A stretch of DNA of 64,000 nt from positions 1 to 64,000 of the forward strand of contig NZ_NSKC01000012.1 of assembly GCF_002286985.1 (NCBI RefSeq), given 5' to 3'. The DNA comes from Halorubrum salipaludis. Its GTDB lineage: Archaea; Halobacteriota; Halobacteria; Halobacteriales; Haloferacaceae. Shown piece by piece: positions 18,655 to 25,819 of the stretch; the stretch's first letter is position 1; the number at the start of each line of letters is the position of its first letter. The translations under genes and the position numbers were made by a program. Below the pieces are notes generated by a model. The model was not told where the DNA came from, made no database searches, and saw nothing but the letters and a program-made list of their open reading frames with translations.

Positions 18655-19329
18655 CTACCTTTGGGCCCGTTCCGTCTCCCGGTACGTGACGCCGAGGTCG
18701 AGGTCTTCGTACATCCGGTCGAGCATCGCCAGCCCCGACTGGAACTGGGCGTAGTTCTCGCGCATATACTCGATCGTCTCGTCTCTCGGGATCACCGGGT
18801 ACCCCTCGACGTGTTCGATGTCGAGTGAGGGGCGTGGTTCGAGGACAATCTGCAGCGGTCCGTCCAGCTCGTCTCCGGACTGTCGCTCGAATGCAGTGGG
18901 GAGGTTGAATGACTCGAAAAACGCCTCCCAGGCGTCGATGTCTTGCTCATGAACAGCGAGGAACAGTGGATAGTCGTCGGGGTCGCGACCAACTTGGTAG
19001 CCGTCTTGGGTCCACACGTAGACGGCGTCGATCCGGGTGAACGCGAACGGCCAGTCACCGAACTGTGGGATGACGTAGGCCTCTTCGATGGAGGGTGGAC
19101 TGACTCCGGCGCTGGCAGCGACGAGCTCGAGCGCTGCGTCGCGCACGCGCTCGTCGACGACAGTGAGGCCGTCATCATAGGTGACGTAGCCTGCGTCTTC
19201 CAACCGATTGACGGCCTGTCTCACTGTCTCGTAGGGCGTGTGGAGATGGTGGGCGACACGGCGGATGGAGTCACCACTCTCGATGGCGAGGATAATCTGC
19301 GCCGCCGTGTCGTCGAGCACCTCGTACAT
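18655..19329 (-). CDS. Winged-helix protein, antitoxin-like regulator
   Basis: This 224-residue protein begins with a winged helix (DTAAQIILAIESGDSIRRVA, HLHTPYETVRQAVNRLEDAG and YVTYDDGLTVV). It continues with an alpha/beta region rich in Trp and Tyr (FGDWPFAFTRIDAVYVWTQD). The layout recalls haloarchaeal antitoxins that precede a nucleotidyltransferase toxin, as in AbiE-like pairs. No nucleotidyltransferase follows; only 114 bp separate it from the helicase stop, without a clear gene. It is divergent from the gene at 19440, with 110 bp of shared promoter. It may be an orphan antitoxin or a regulator of its divergent neighbour. Confidence 0.65.
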   Translation of the reverse strand: MYEVLDDTAAQIILAIESGDSIRRVAHHLHTPYETVRQAVNRLEDAGYVTYDDGLTVVDERVRDAALELVAASAGVSPPSIEEAYVIPQFGDWPFAFTRIDAVYVWTQDGYQVGRDPDDYPLFLAVHEQDIDAWEAFFESFNLPTAFERQSGDELDGPLQIVLEPRPSLDIEHVEGYPVIPRDETIEYMRENYAQFQSGLAMLDRMYEDLDLGVTYRETERAQR

Positions 19330-19439
19330 CTGGCAGTTACCAACAACCCGGTAACAGATGAAAGTCTTACTCGAATGGTGATAACTGAAATCATCACCCC
19401 GCCGGTACGCTTTTATCAGAACTCTGAGTCGGCTTTTCT

Positions 19440-20369
19440 ATGCTCACCAGACCGAACAGGGGACAGAGACAAATTGACAGCGGGACTGTTTCCCAGTCAG
19501 CGCTGGATCTGCTGTACGCGATTGGCGAGTGGTACAACGGCGCTGAGTTCCATCGGGATGGGCAGTTGCTTTCGATCGCGACCTCACAGCCGCCGAAGCT
19601 TCAGACACTAATCGAATGTGGCGACAATTTTTGGGACTACCGCTACGCGAACGCGTTCGATGAGTTAGAATCTCTCGGCTGGGTTCGCGGGAGTGAGGAC
19701 CCCGAGTGGATCCTGTCCAAGCCCGTGAAGTGGGCTCCGACGCGCCAAGGTCGGGCGGCGATTGGTGATTTCTTCCGCGAGGAGTTTATCGAGAAGTACG
19801 AAGGAATCATCCGCTCTGGCGGCGGGCTCGTCGGGTACTTGGACGAGACGCTGACGCACCGGACGGGCGTGGAGCTCTGTCACTTTGCTGGTGGACACCC
19901 GATCTCCGCAATAGGAGACTTCAAAGATCACCCGTGGGAGAATATTGTGATGTACCCAGGCAATCGCAGACACGCTCGACCGGATGTCGGCACCGCCAAC
20001 GAGTGGACCAGCTGGGAAATCATCACCAGCCACGACGATCTCGTCGAGACCGCCGAGAAGTTGATGCGGATTCGCGGCCAGTACGAATACGTTCGCTGGC
20101 TCTTCGACACGCGAGAGTCTGCCTTCCGTGTGCTGTCGTTCTTCCATGAATCGGACATCACCGACATCCAGATCGTGAACGCGCCGTACGACAATCCCGA
20201 GGACTACTCACTCCAAATCGGTCAGGACGTTCTCAAGCGCAGTCGCGAGGACGATGCATACTGCGTGAACGGTATCGACCAACTCGAAACACTCCAGTCG
20301 CTTTGGGACCAAAAAGAGCACTTCGCCCAGACCTACAACCAAAAATCGCCGACCAAATCCACCCTGTGA
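19440..20369 (+). CDS. Unknown 309-aa protein divergent from the winged-helix gene
   Basis: I recognise no family. Residues 17-110 look like a winged helix (VSQSALDLLYAIGEWYNGAE and FDELESLGWVRGSEDPEW then PTRQGRAAI). The second half has an alpha/beta pattern (WEIITSHDDLVETAEKLMRIR and FRVLSFFHESDITDIQIVNA), which could be a degenerate nuclease-like or ligand-binding fold. The proposed start ATG 19440 lies in an A+T-rich leader. The stop is followed within 15 bp by a decayed tnpB. The divergent arrangement suggests joint control with the antitoxin-like gene at 18655. Confidence 0.6.
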   Translation: MLTRPNRGQRQIDSGTVSQSALDLLYAIGEWYNGAEFHRDGQLLSIATSQPPKLQTLIECGDNFWDYRYANAFDELESLGWVRGSEDPEWILSKPVKWAPTRQGRAAIGDFFREEFIEKYEGIIRSGGGLVGYLDETLTHRTGVELCHFAGGHPISAIGDFKDHPWENIVMYPGNRRHARPDVGTANEWTSWEIITSHDDLVETAEKLMRIRGQYEYVRWLFDTRESAFRVLSFFHESDITDIQIVNAPYDNPEDYSLQIGQDVLKRSREDDAYCVNGIDQLETLQSLWDQKEHFAQTYNQKSPTKSTL

Positions 20370-20380
20370 ACTACCCTCTT

Positions 20381-20758
20381 CTACTCGCTCACGGTTGAGG
20401 CTGTTCGCTCCTTGAGGGATAGGCTTCCTGCTTTCACGACGCTCTTTGTGGACCGTCTCGGGGTCAAGCCCCGAGGCACTCGGTCTGCTCCGCCTGTAGA
20501 CATAACTGTGTCCGTAGGGAGCGCAGCCTCCACAGACGTTCCTTCGGAGTGTCCCATTCCTAGTTGTCAACTACCCCACCCTACTTCGCTCAGTCTCCCG
20601 ACTTCACTCGTTGAGAGAGGGGCTTGTCCGTGAGATCGGTCTCGAACCTGTCCGGATGTGCGGTGAATCCGAATCGGGATGCCCGCGAGTTTCGAGAGTG
20701 ACAGCACAGTTTGACCGCCCTTCTTGTCGAGCTTGAAGACAGTCTGACTGTATTTCAT
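20381..20758 (-). pseudogene. tnpB: Remnant of IS200/IS605-type tnpB and its right end
   Basis: Two parts of a TnpB reading frame survive on the minus strand. The start-like part at 20758 reads MKYSQTVFKLDKKGGQTVLS then KLAGIPIRIHRTSG, from the beta-barrel region. The end reads EAALPTDTVMSTGG...VVKAGSLSLKERTASTVSE with TAG at 20383-20381, the typical haloarchaeal TnpB tail. The catalytic RuvC core is missing. A G+C-rich sequence with IS200/IS605 end character sits between them (20565-20635). TnpB is an RNA-guided nuclease whose guide RNA overlaps the gene's 3' end, so guide-RNA-like sequence may persist here without a functional protein. Confidence 0.7.
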
Positions 20759-20833
20759 ATAATTGTCTATTTCTCGGTCCTTCCAGACAGTACTCGTCTA
20801 CGGAACAGAGTTTTGGTATAGGAGGGGGAGAGG

Positions 20834-21204
20834 GGGGGTCTATGAATAATGGAAGCGGCCGAAAGGTGGGGGTGGGGAGTCGCGGAATCGTCCCGTTAGA
20901 CTCCGACAAACCACGATATTAGACACGAGAGGCTCTCAAACACTCATATTCAAAAATCTATCTTTAAAACTATAGGTTTTTTATAGAATACACGCGAACA
21001 GTATCCGCGATGGGTTATAATCAGGTTGTGTAGTGAACAACACGATTAGTGTGTGACAGAATCACATCTCCGTGAGATCTGAGTCGGTCTTCTTCCGAGT
21101 TCTATGGTTGTGGCGTCTCTCCCGTGGAATCGCCCGCGTTTTCTGAGTCACATCCGCCGAGAGAGGGGTACCTTCTCAGCCCGCTCCATTATTCATAGAC
21201 CCCC
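20834..21204. repeat. Inverted G-rich repeats flanking an A+T-rich stretch (origin-like)
   Basis: GGGGGTCTATGAATAATGGA at 20834-20853 is repeated as its exact reverse complement at 21185-21204, and both arms extend into runs of G and C. Between them lies an A+T-rich stretch near 20930-21000 (TTTAAAACTATAGG and TTTTTTATAGAATAC). Inverted G-tailed repeats around an unwinding-type region are the architecture of haloarchaeal replication origins. No Orc1/Cdc6 or other initiator gene is seen nearby, so a non-autonomous transposable element with inverted ends is the main alternative. A related sequence, GGGGGTCCATGAATAATG, occurs at 38351-38368. No gene is supported from 20760 to 21627. Confidence 0.45.
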
Positions 21205-21627
21205 TCCCCCTACCCTTACCCATCTTTGATCTGTTTCGAGAACATTTCTCGGTCCAATTCTTTCAAAAATTATGTCTGAGATCTGTGAGTTAGTGTGAAA
21301 ATACAACCTCAGCGAGAGAGTCGCGTAGCTTTACACCCCACCAGCGACGACTGTGACCATGGAATCGCCACGAAAACTTCCTTGTCATCCCTGACCGACC
21401 ACTCCCTCCGTAGACTGTCCTCGGTTTGTGCCACATTCGCGCTCTGTATCTCGCACGGCTATCGAAACTTTCCTCTGAGCTAGTAACATTCTTGATAGTC
21501 AATACGCACTTTTCAGCGACCGGTTGTTTCAGACGATGATATATTTGAAGAAGAGGATCTCAACGGAGACAGTAGAGAAGCAAATATCAGCACTAGATTT
21601 ATCCCGCTTCACGGACTTCTTTCTAGT

Positions 21628-21732
21628 ATGAGTCTTGAAGAGACAGTTGACTACCTCGCTGAAGAACTTGACCTTGAGCGGAGTGAACACGTCCGTGAGG
21701 TCGGCCAGTCGGTCGCCGAGCTTCGCGACTGA
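21628..21732 (+). CDS. 34-aa ORF abutting the Fic/Doc gene
   Basis: The frame begins MSLEETVDYLAEELDLERSE and ends VAELRD at TGA 21730-21732. It is acidic and helical, with good haloarchaeal composition. Its stop touches the stop of the convergent Fic/Doc gene at 21733. It resembles the N-terminus of a longer helical protein, so it could be a truncated gene or a tiny antitoxin-like peptide. I recognise no family. Confidence 0.35.
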   Translation: MSLEETVDYLAEELDLERSEHVREVGQSVAELRD

Positions 21733-22620
21733 TCAGAACATTTCTCTGAAGTCTCGTTCGACGAGTCCGTCCTCCAGATACGTCATGAACTCTTGTTTCG
21801 TTGGTCCTTGACGAGCGAGCAGATCATCCCGCTCTGCACGTTTGAGGACTGCTTGAGCGAAGTCCATACAGTGGGACTCGTGATGCCCAGCGTACTCTGA
21901 GAGGGCTTCTCGCCAGTGTATATCCAGCTCGAATTCGGATAATTGGATTTGGATCCCGTCTTTCCGCTCGACGAGGTCGACGTCCAACTCTTTGAGCTGC
22001 TTGAAACGGAGGTTGTTCCGACGAACAGTAATGAGCCGCTTGGAATCGACGATGTAGGGATCGACCCACTCTCGCCAGGTATCGTCGTCGACGTGTGTTC
22101 GTGGCATCTCAAAACCCGGCTCTACGCTCTCAATACAGAATTGTAGCATCGCGATGCCAGTTCGATGATTCGCATTCGGGAGGGAGTGCCGGAGAATCAA
22201 ATTCGACATCACTTCCCCAGCGACGTTCGGAAGTGGTGCTCCCCAGGACACGTGATCGAGTGCCTGCTGGATCTTTTGCGGTTCGAACTCTTTGTAGAGC
22301 CGGAACTCATCTTCATCTCGAACATCGACAGCGGCTTCGAGCAGCTCCACTAATCGGAATGCGACAACTTGCCCAGCACGAGGGAGGTCACGAATACGTT
22401 CGCTCAGCCATTCCTGATCGAAGTCGATGTCTTGGGCAGATTCGATCTCTGAATCGCCTTCGTAGAGCACATAGACCGGTGTTTCAAAGGGGTACCGGAT
22501 GAGCTTCGTCGACTCGTTGGATTGCTCTTGCTGAGATCGGATCTCTGCTGAGGATGTAGAGCTATATTTAAGTGAGAAATTCTCGGCCTGTGGGTGGTGA
22601 TAGAAGACGAGCCGAGCCAT
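21733..22620 (-). CDS. Fic/Doc-family protein
   Basis: This 295-residue protein has a variant Fic/Doc active site, HSLPNANHRTGIAM, at 145-158, corresponding to HxFxx(A/G)N(K/G)R. Fic proteins transfer AMP or phosphate to target proteins; the N-A-N-x-R form resembles Doc, which phosphorylates elongation factor Tu. The first 100 residues (TPVYVLYEGDSEIESAQDID) precede the helical Fic core, and the end is a helical domain unlike the minimal Doc. The start MARLVFYHH at 22620 is chosen because the longer frame upstream is Arg/Cys/Ser-rich and not protein-like. No antitoxin gene lies directly upstream on the same strand; the 34-aa ORF at 21628 is the only close candidate. Confidence 0.65.
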   Translation of the reverse strand: MARLVFYHHPQAENFSLKYSSTSSAEIRSQQEQSNESTKLIRYPFETPVYVLYEGDSEIESAQDIDFDQEWLSERIRDLPRAGQVVAFRLVELLEAAVDVRDEDEFRLYKEFEPQKIQQALDHVSWGAPLPNVAGEVMSNLILRHSLPNANHRTGIAMLQFCIESVEPGFEMPRTHVDDDTWREWVDPYIVDSKRLITVRRNNLRFKQLKELDVDLVERKDGIQIQLSEFELDIHWREALSEYAGHHESHCMDFAQAVLKRAERDDLLARQGPTKQEFMTYLEDGLVERDFREMF

Positions 22621-22796
22621 CTTGATGTGTATTCGTGGGAAGTAGGTAAAGCAGTCCCGCTTTTTAATCGGACTGGTGGTCCACATCCACCGGAAACCTG
22701 GTGCGTGCGGCCCGCAATGCCGCCAAAAGCTTAGGTTCAAGCCGGGTAATATCCATTTGGAAGGAACACTGTCACACGCTCCTTCCACCCCTTCGC

Positions 22797-22949
22797 ATGA
22801 ACGCTGACGAATCGTCCCTCGGTCGGTGCCCGGAATGTGGTGAGGACATCTCGGAAGCGTGGATTCTTGTTGAGTACGAGAAAGAAGACGGCACCGAGGG
22901 GGTGTGGGCCGAATGTCCGGTATGCGAAGACGTTGTAGCGCCGGAGTAG
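22797..22949 (+). CDS. Small zinc-ribbon protein
   Basis: This 50-residue protein has two CxxC knuckles, CPEC (residues 11-14) and CPVC near 41-44, spaced as in zinc ribbons, and a conserved EAWILVEYEKEDGTEGVWAE stretch between them. Small proteins of this kind are common and uncharacterised in haloarchaea and probably bind zinc in an RNA, DNA or protein contact. It precedes the TRAM gene by 56 bp on the same strand and may be co-transcribed with it. Confidence 0.65.
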   Translation: MNADESSLGRCPECGEDISEAWILVEYEKEDGTEGVWAECPVCEDVVAPE

Positions 22950-23005
22950 TCCACAGACAGCAGAATAAAGTGTTCGTCGTCGCGTATCCGGCGTAAGGTC
23001 TACAA

Positions 23006-23419
23006 ATGGAGATTCCAGAGCAACTACATTGTCTGTTCTCAGGTAGTGTCGATGAGCGCAACGGGTCGTATGTGATTGAGGTACCAGAACAAGAGCTTCG
23101 CCTGGGCGATCTAGTGGCGGGCGAAACGTACCGTGTCGCTGTGTTGCCGTCACCCACGACCAGCGAGACCAACAAATCTGACGCCGATCCTCAGCCCCAG
23201 CAAACGTCACAGACGCCCCCTGTCGAGGAAGGAGAACAACGCACTGTCGAAATCGAAGACATTGGTGACCAGGGCGACGGCATCACCCGTGTTGAGCGCG
23301 GTTTCGTCGTTATTGTTCCCGACACCAAACAGAGTGAGCGTGTCACTATCGAGATCACAGATGTCCGCGAGAATGTCGCCTTTGCGGAGGTTGTCGAGCG
23401 TGTTAGCTACTACGAGTGA
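23006..23419 (+). CDS. TRAM-domain protein
   Basis: This 137-residue protein ends in a TRAM domain (about 80-137): VEIEDIGDQGDGITRVERGF, VVIVPDTKQSERVTIEITDV and NVAFAEVVERV. TRAM is a beta-barrel that binds RNA; stand-alone TRAM proteins act as RNA chaperones in archaea. The N-terminal 45 residues form a separate strand-rich segment, joined by a Pro/Gln/Thr-rich linker (about 52-78). It lies on the same strand as the zinc-ribbon gene. Downstream, 23420-23703 is non-coding and holds a stem-loop at 23609-23630. Confidence 0.8.
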   Translation: MEIPEQLHCLFSGSVDERNGSYVIEVPEQELRLGDLVAGETYRVAVLPSPTTSETNKSDADPQPQQTSQTPPVEEGEQRTVEIEDIGDQGDGITRVERGFVVIVPDTKQSERVTIEITDVRENVAFAEVVERVSYYE

Positions 23420-23608
23420 AGGGTAGTGTCGGATTCATCCCCGCGCAAAAGCATGAGGCTTTCTCCTCGATTCTCCGTAATCTGAAGCGTTCACTCTCTT
23501 CATCGGCGGATGGGACCGCGTGAGCGATACAGGAGATTCACTTATGTTGTTCCGTGCGGTTCGAGCTCGCTCTCGACGAAATAGGACACTTCACAGAGGA
23601 AGGGGATG

Positions 23609-23630
23609 AGTACAACTGCTGAGTTGTACT
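23609..23630. repeat. Perfect 8-bp-arm stem-loop between convergent genes
   Basis: AGTACAAC (23609-23616) and GTTGTACT (23623-23630) form a perfect stem with a 6-nt loop. It lies between the TRAM gene and the convergent SDR gene, about 190 bp and 75 bp from their stops. A transcription-ending or RNA-stabilising role is possible. Confidence 0.35.
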
Positions 23631-23703
23631 GAGCTTCTGTCCCTCCGATTTGAACAACAACAGGGATACTGTGATCGTCACCAATGCTAACGGCGAGCGT
23701 ATC

Positions 23704-24591
23704 TTAGTTGATGCTAGGCGTCGGCCAGTCGGGTGTAATACCGACCAGTTCGGCACTCATTCGCCAGAGCTCCCGTCGCACCGCTTGGTTCGTTGCCTCG
23801 GGTGCGGGATCTGTGGGACCATCGCTGCCGATATATCGCCCACTCACAGAGCCGTACCTCGGCTCCACCAGAAGCGTTTGGAGACGTTCAGCGGCCGCCT
23901 GTTTTGAGGTGGCGACACCCGGAACCAGCCCAGCGATCCGAACGAGTAGCCGCGTTCGGAGCGACGCCTCGCGGAACAGATCCGTCGACGGAACGAACCC
24001 CGGATGAACGCAGTTGACCGTGACTGCGGCGTCGTCCGGGAGCCGGTCATCAAGTTCGACCGTGAACGCGATGTTCGCCAGCTTTGAGCGGGCGTACGCG
24101 TCAAGTGAGTCGTACCCGTCCGTCAGCTGTAGATCGTCGAGATCGAGTGTCGCCCGCCGATGGATGTCTGAGGCGGTAATGACAACACGCGGGTCGGGTG
24201 CGTCACGGAGATGGTCGAGTAATTCGTATGTCAAGAGATAGGGGGCCAAGTGGTTCACCGCAAGGGTGAGTTCGATTCCGTCTGGACTCTCACGCCGTGA
24301 TCCGGCCGAGAGTCCGGCGTTGTGAGCGAGGACGTCGATCTGGTCGTACTCGTGTTTCACGGTTGCTGCGAGGGACCGGACGGTAGATTGGGAGGCGAGG
24401 TCGGCCTGATGGAACGCGATCGATCCGCCAAGGTCGTTGGATTGTTCTGCGAGGGTGGCTCCCTTCGACTCGTCGCGGCCGACGACTGCGACAGTCGCTC
24501 CTCGTTGTGCGAGGTCAACCGCTGCCACCCGCCCGAATCCGCTCGTTCCACCGGTGAGAAGGATCGTGCGGTCGGAGAGATCGTCGGTCAT
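23704..24591 (-). CDS. Short-chain dehydrogenase/reductase, retinol-dehydrogenase-like
   Basis: This 295-residue NAD(P)-dependent oxidoreductase begins MTDDLSDRTILLTGG. Motifs are TGGTSGFG near 13-20 for dinucleotide binding, NAGLSAG in the middle, and YARSK as the catalytic Tyr-x-x-x-Lys. The early Arg in VVGRDES suggests NADP preference. Its length and the LAVNHLAPYLLT motif place it with retinol dehydrogenase/protochlorophyllide-reductase-like SDRs; the substrate is unknown. The start at 24591 is preferred over an upstream ATG at 24756 because the extra residues are Arg-rich and not protein-like. Confidence 0.85.
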   Translation of the reverse strand: MTDDLSDRTILLTGGTSGFGRVAAVDLAQRGATVAVVGRDESKGATLAEQSNDLGGSIAFHQADLASQSTVRSLAATVKHEYDQIDVLAHNAGLSAGSRRESPDGIELTLAVNHLAPYLLTYELLDHLRDAPDPRVVITASDIHRRATLDLDDLQLTDGYDSLDAYARSKLANIAFTVELDDRLPDDAAVTVNCVHPGFVPSTDLFREASLRTRLLVRIAGLVPGVATSKQAAAERLQTLLVEPRYGSVSGRYIGSDGPTDPAPEATNQAVRRELWRMSAELVGITPDWPTPSIN

Positions 24592-24685
24592 GCCCCCTTT
24601 CGACGCCGACGGTCCAAAAGCGCGAGGCGTACGTACAGTGCGACTGCGCCACGAGCGGCGGAACCCCACGTCGGCGACTTGTCGT

Positions 24686-25669
24686 TCATGGCTCTCTTCG
24701 CGACAGTTGACGGTCAGACAGGACGTCAAACGACTCCTCAATGTCACCGAGCACAAGCAGTGCGTAGCACCGGAGATACGTCACGACAGGGACCTGCACA
24801 AGCGTCCAGATGACGAGCATTGAGAGTCCGAACAGAAGCGCGAGTGCGACGAGGACGACGAGCCCGATTGTCGACGATAACGAGACAGTCACGTGTATGA
24901 TCGCGGCCACGATGAGAATAGGGATGAGAAGCACAATCGCGAGGATCCCGACTACGATCGAGGCGATGATTCCGGTCGCGACCGTCAACAAGAACGCGAC
25001 CACGACGTACGCTAGATACTGTTTCCACGCGGTCTTGATCGATCCCCAGAGGCGACGCCAAGCCGCGAGGACGCCCGAGTCTGCCTGAATCATGAGGGGC
25101 ACGACGAACACGGTCGTGAGTCCCGACACCAGCGCGTACAGGACGCTGATGAGGAAGACCACCGGGATCCCAACGAGGAACACGGTGAAGGGGACGGTAG
25201 GGTCACGTCCGGTCAGAATCGGGATAACAAGCAGCGCGATCCAGCCGGCAATCAGTGCGACCATCGGAAGCCCGATCGCGATCCGGAACCCGAATAGGCG
25301 GAGCCCCTGCCGCCAGCGCTGGCGCCAGTAGCGTCGGAGCGATACCGCGCCCGTGCGGAGCGACTCGATCAGTACGAACTCCATGATCGCGCCGATCAGG
25401 GCGAATAATCCGACGAGGAGGAGTCCGACAACGACGATCGCGATGACGAGCGTCACCACGTCGACCGGGAGGCTGAACGGGAGCTCCCCGTTTGAGACGT
25501 CTCCCGGCGGCGTCGACGTGTTGAACTGTGCCGTCGGGAAGCTTACCCCGCTTCCGACGAAGAACACGACAATCGCGAGTTTGAGCCAGCGGCGCAGATC
25601 AACGGGTGTCAGAAACTCTCGGGTGACACCGAACGCTTCCTCGATGTTTTCGACTGCGTGGAGGGCCAT
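24686..25669 (-). CDS. Haloarchaeal multi-pass membrane protein of unknown function
   Basis: This 327-residue protein begins with a soluble amphipathic stretch (ALHAVENIEEAFGVTREFLT then PVDLRRWLKLAIVVFFVG). About six long hydrophobic segments follow, for example VVTLVIAIVVVGLLLVGLFA and LIVAAIIHVTVSLSS. The pattern, with the DLRRWLKLA start and the RYWRQRWRQGLRLF loop, is that of a haloarchaeal integral membrane family of unknown role. It sits alone between the SDR and the P-type ATPase on the same strand. Confidence 0.75.
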   Translation of the reverse strand: MALHAVENIEEAFGVTREFLTPVDLRRWLKLAIVVFFVGSGVSFPTAQFNTSTPPGDVSNGELPFSLPVDVVTLVIAIVVVGLLLVGLFALIGAIMEFVLIESLRTGAVSLRRYWRQRWRQGLRLFGFRIAIGLPMVALIAGWIALLVIPILTGRDPTVPFTVFLVGIPVVFLISVLYALVSGLTTVFVVPLMIQADSGVLAAWRRLWGSIKTAWKQYLAYVVVAFLLTVATGIIASIVVGILAIVLLIPILIVAAIIHVTVSLSSTIGLVVLVALALLFGLSMLVIWTLVQVPVVTYLRCYALLVLGDIEESFDVLSDRQLSRREP

Positions 25670-25819
25670 GGGGTAGAGGACGCAAACTGAATAGATAGCC
25701 CTTCTGGTGGTGGCTTTCAGGACCCATATTCATGCGCGCTCAGAAGATTGGGGTGACCGATATCACGTGGAAACCCAAGGGATGACTCGGCTCTGCGCTC
25801 ATTCGGAGGCCGTACCTCA

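Noticed and set aside
22621-23175. N-terminal extension of the Fic/Doc gene
   Set aside because: The upstream frame reads as Cys, Arg and Pro-rich sequence and overlaps the zinc-ribbon and TRAM genes on the other strand.
24592-24756. N-terminal extension of the SDR gene
   Set aside because: The extra residues are Arg, Ser and Thr-rich and the Rossmann motif already sits correctly after the start at 24591.
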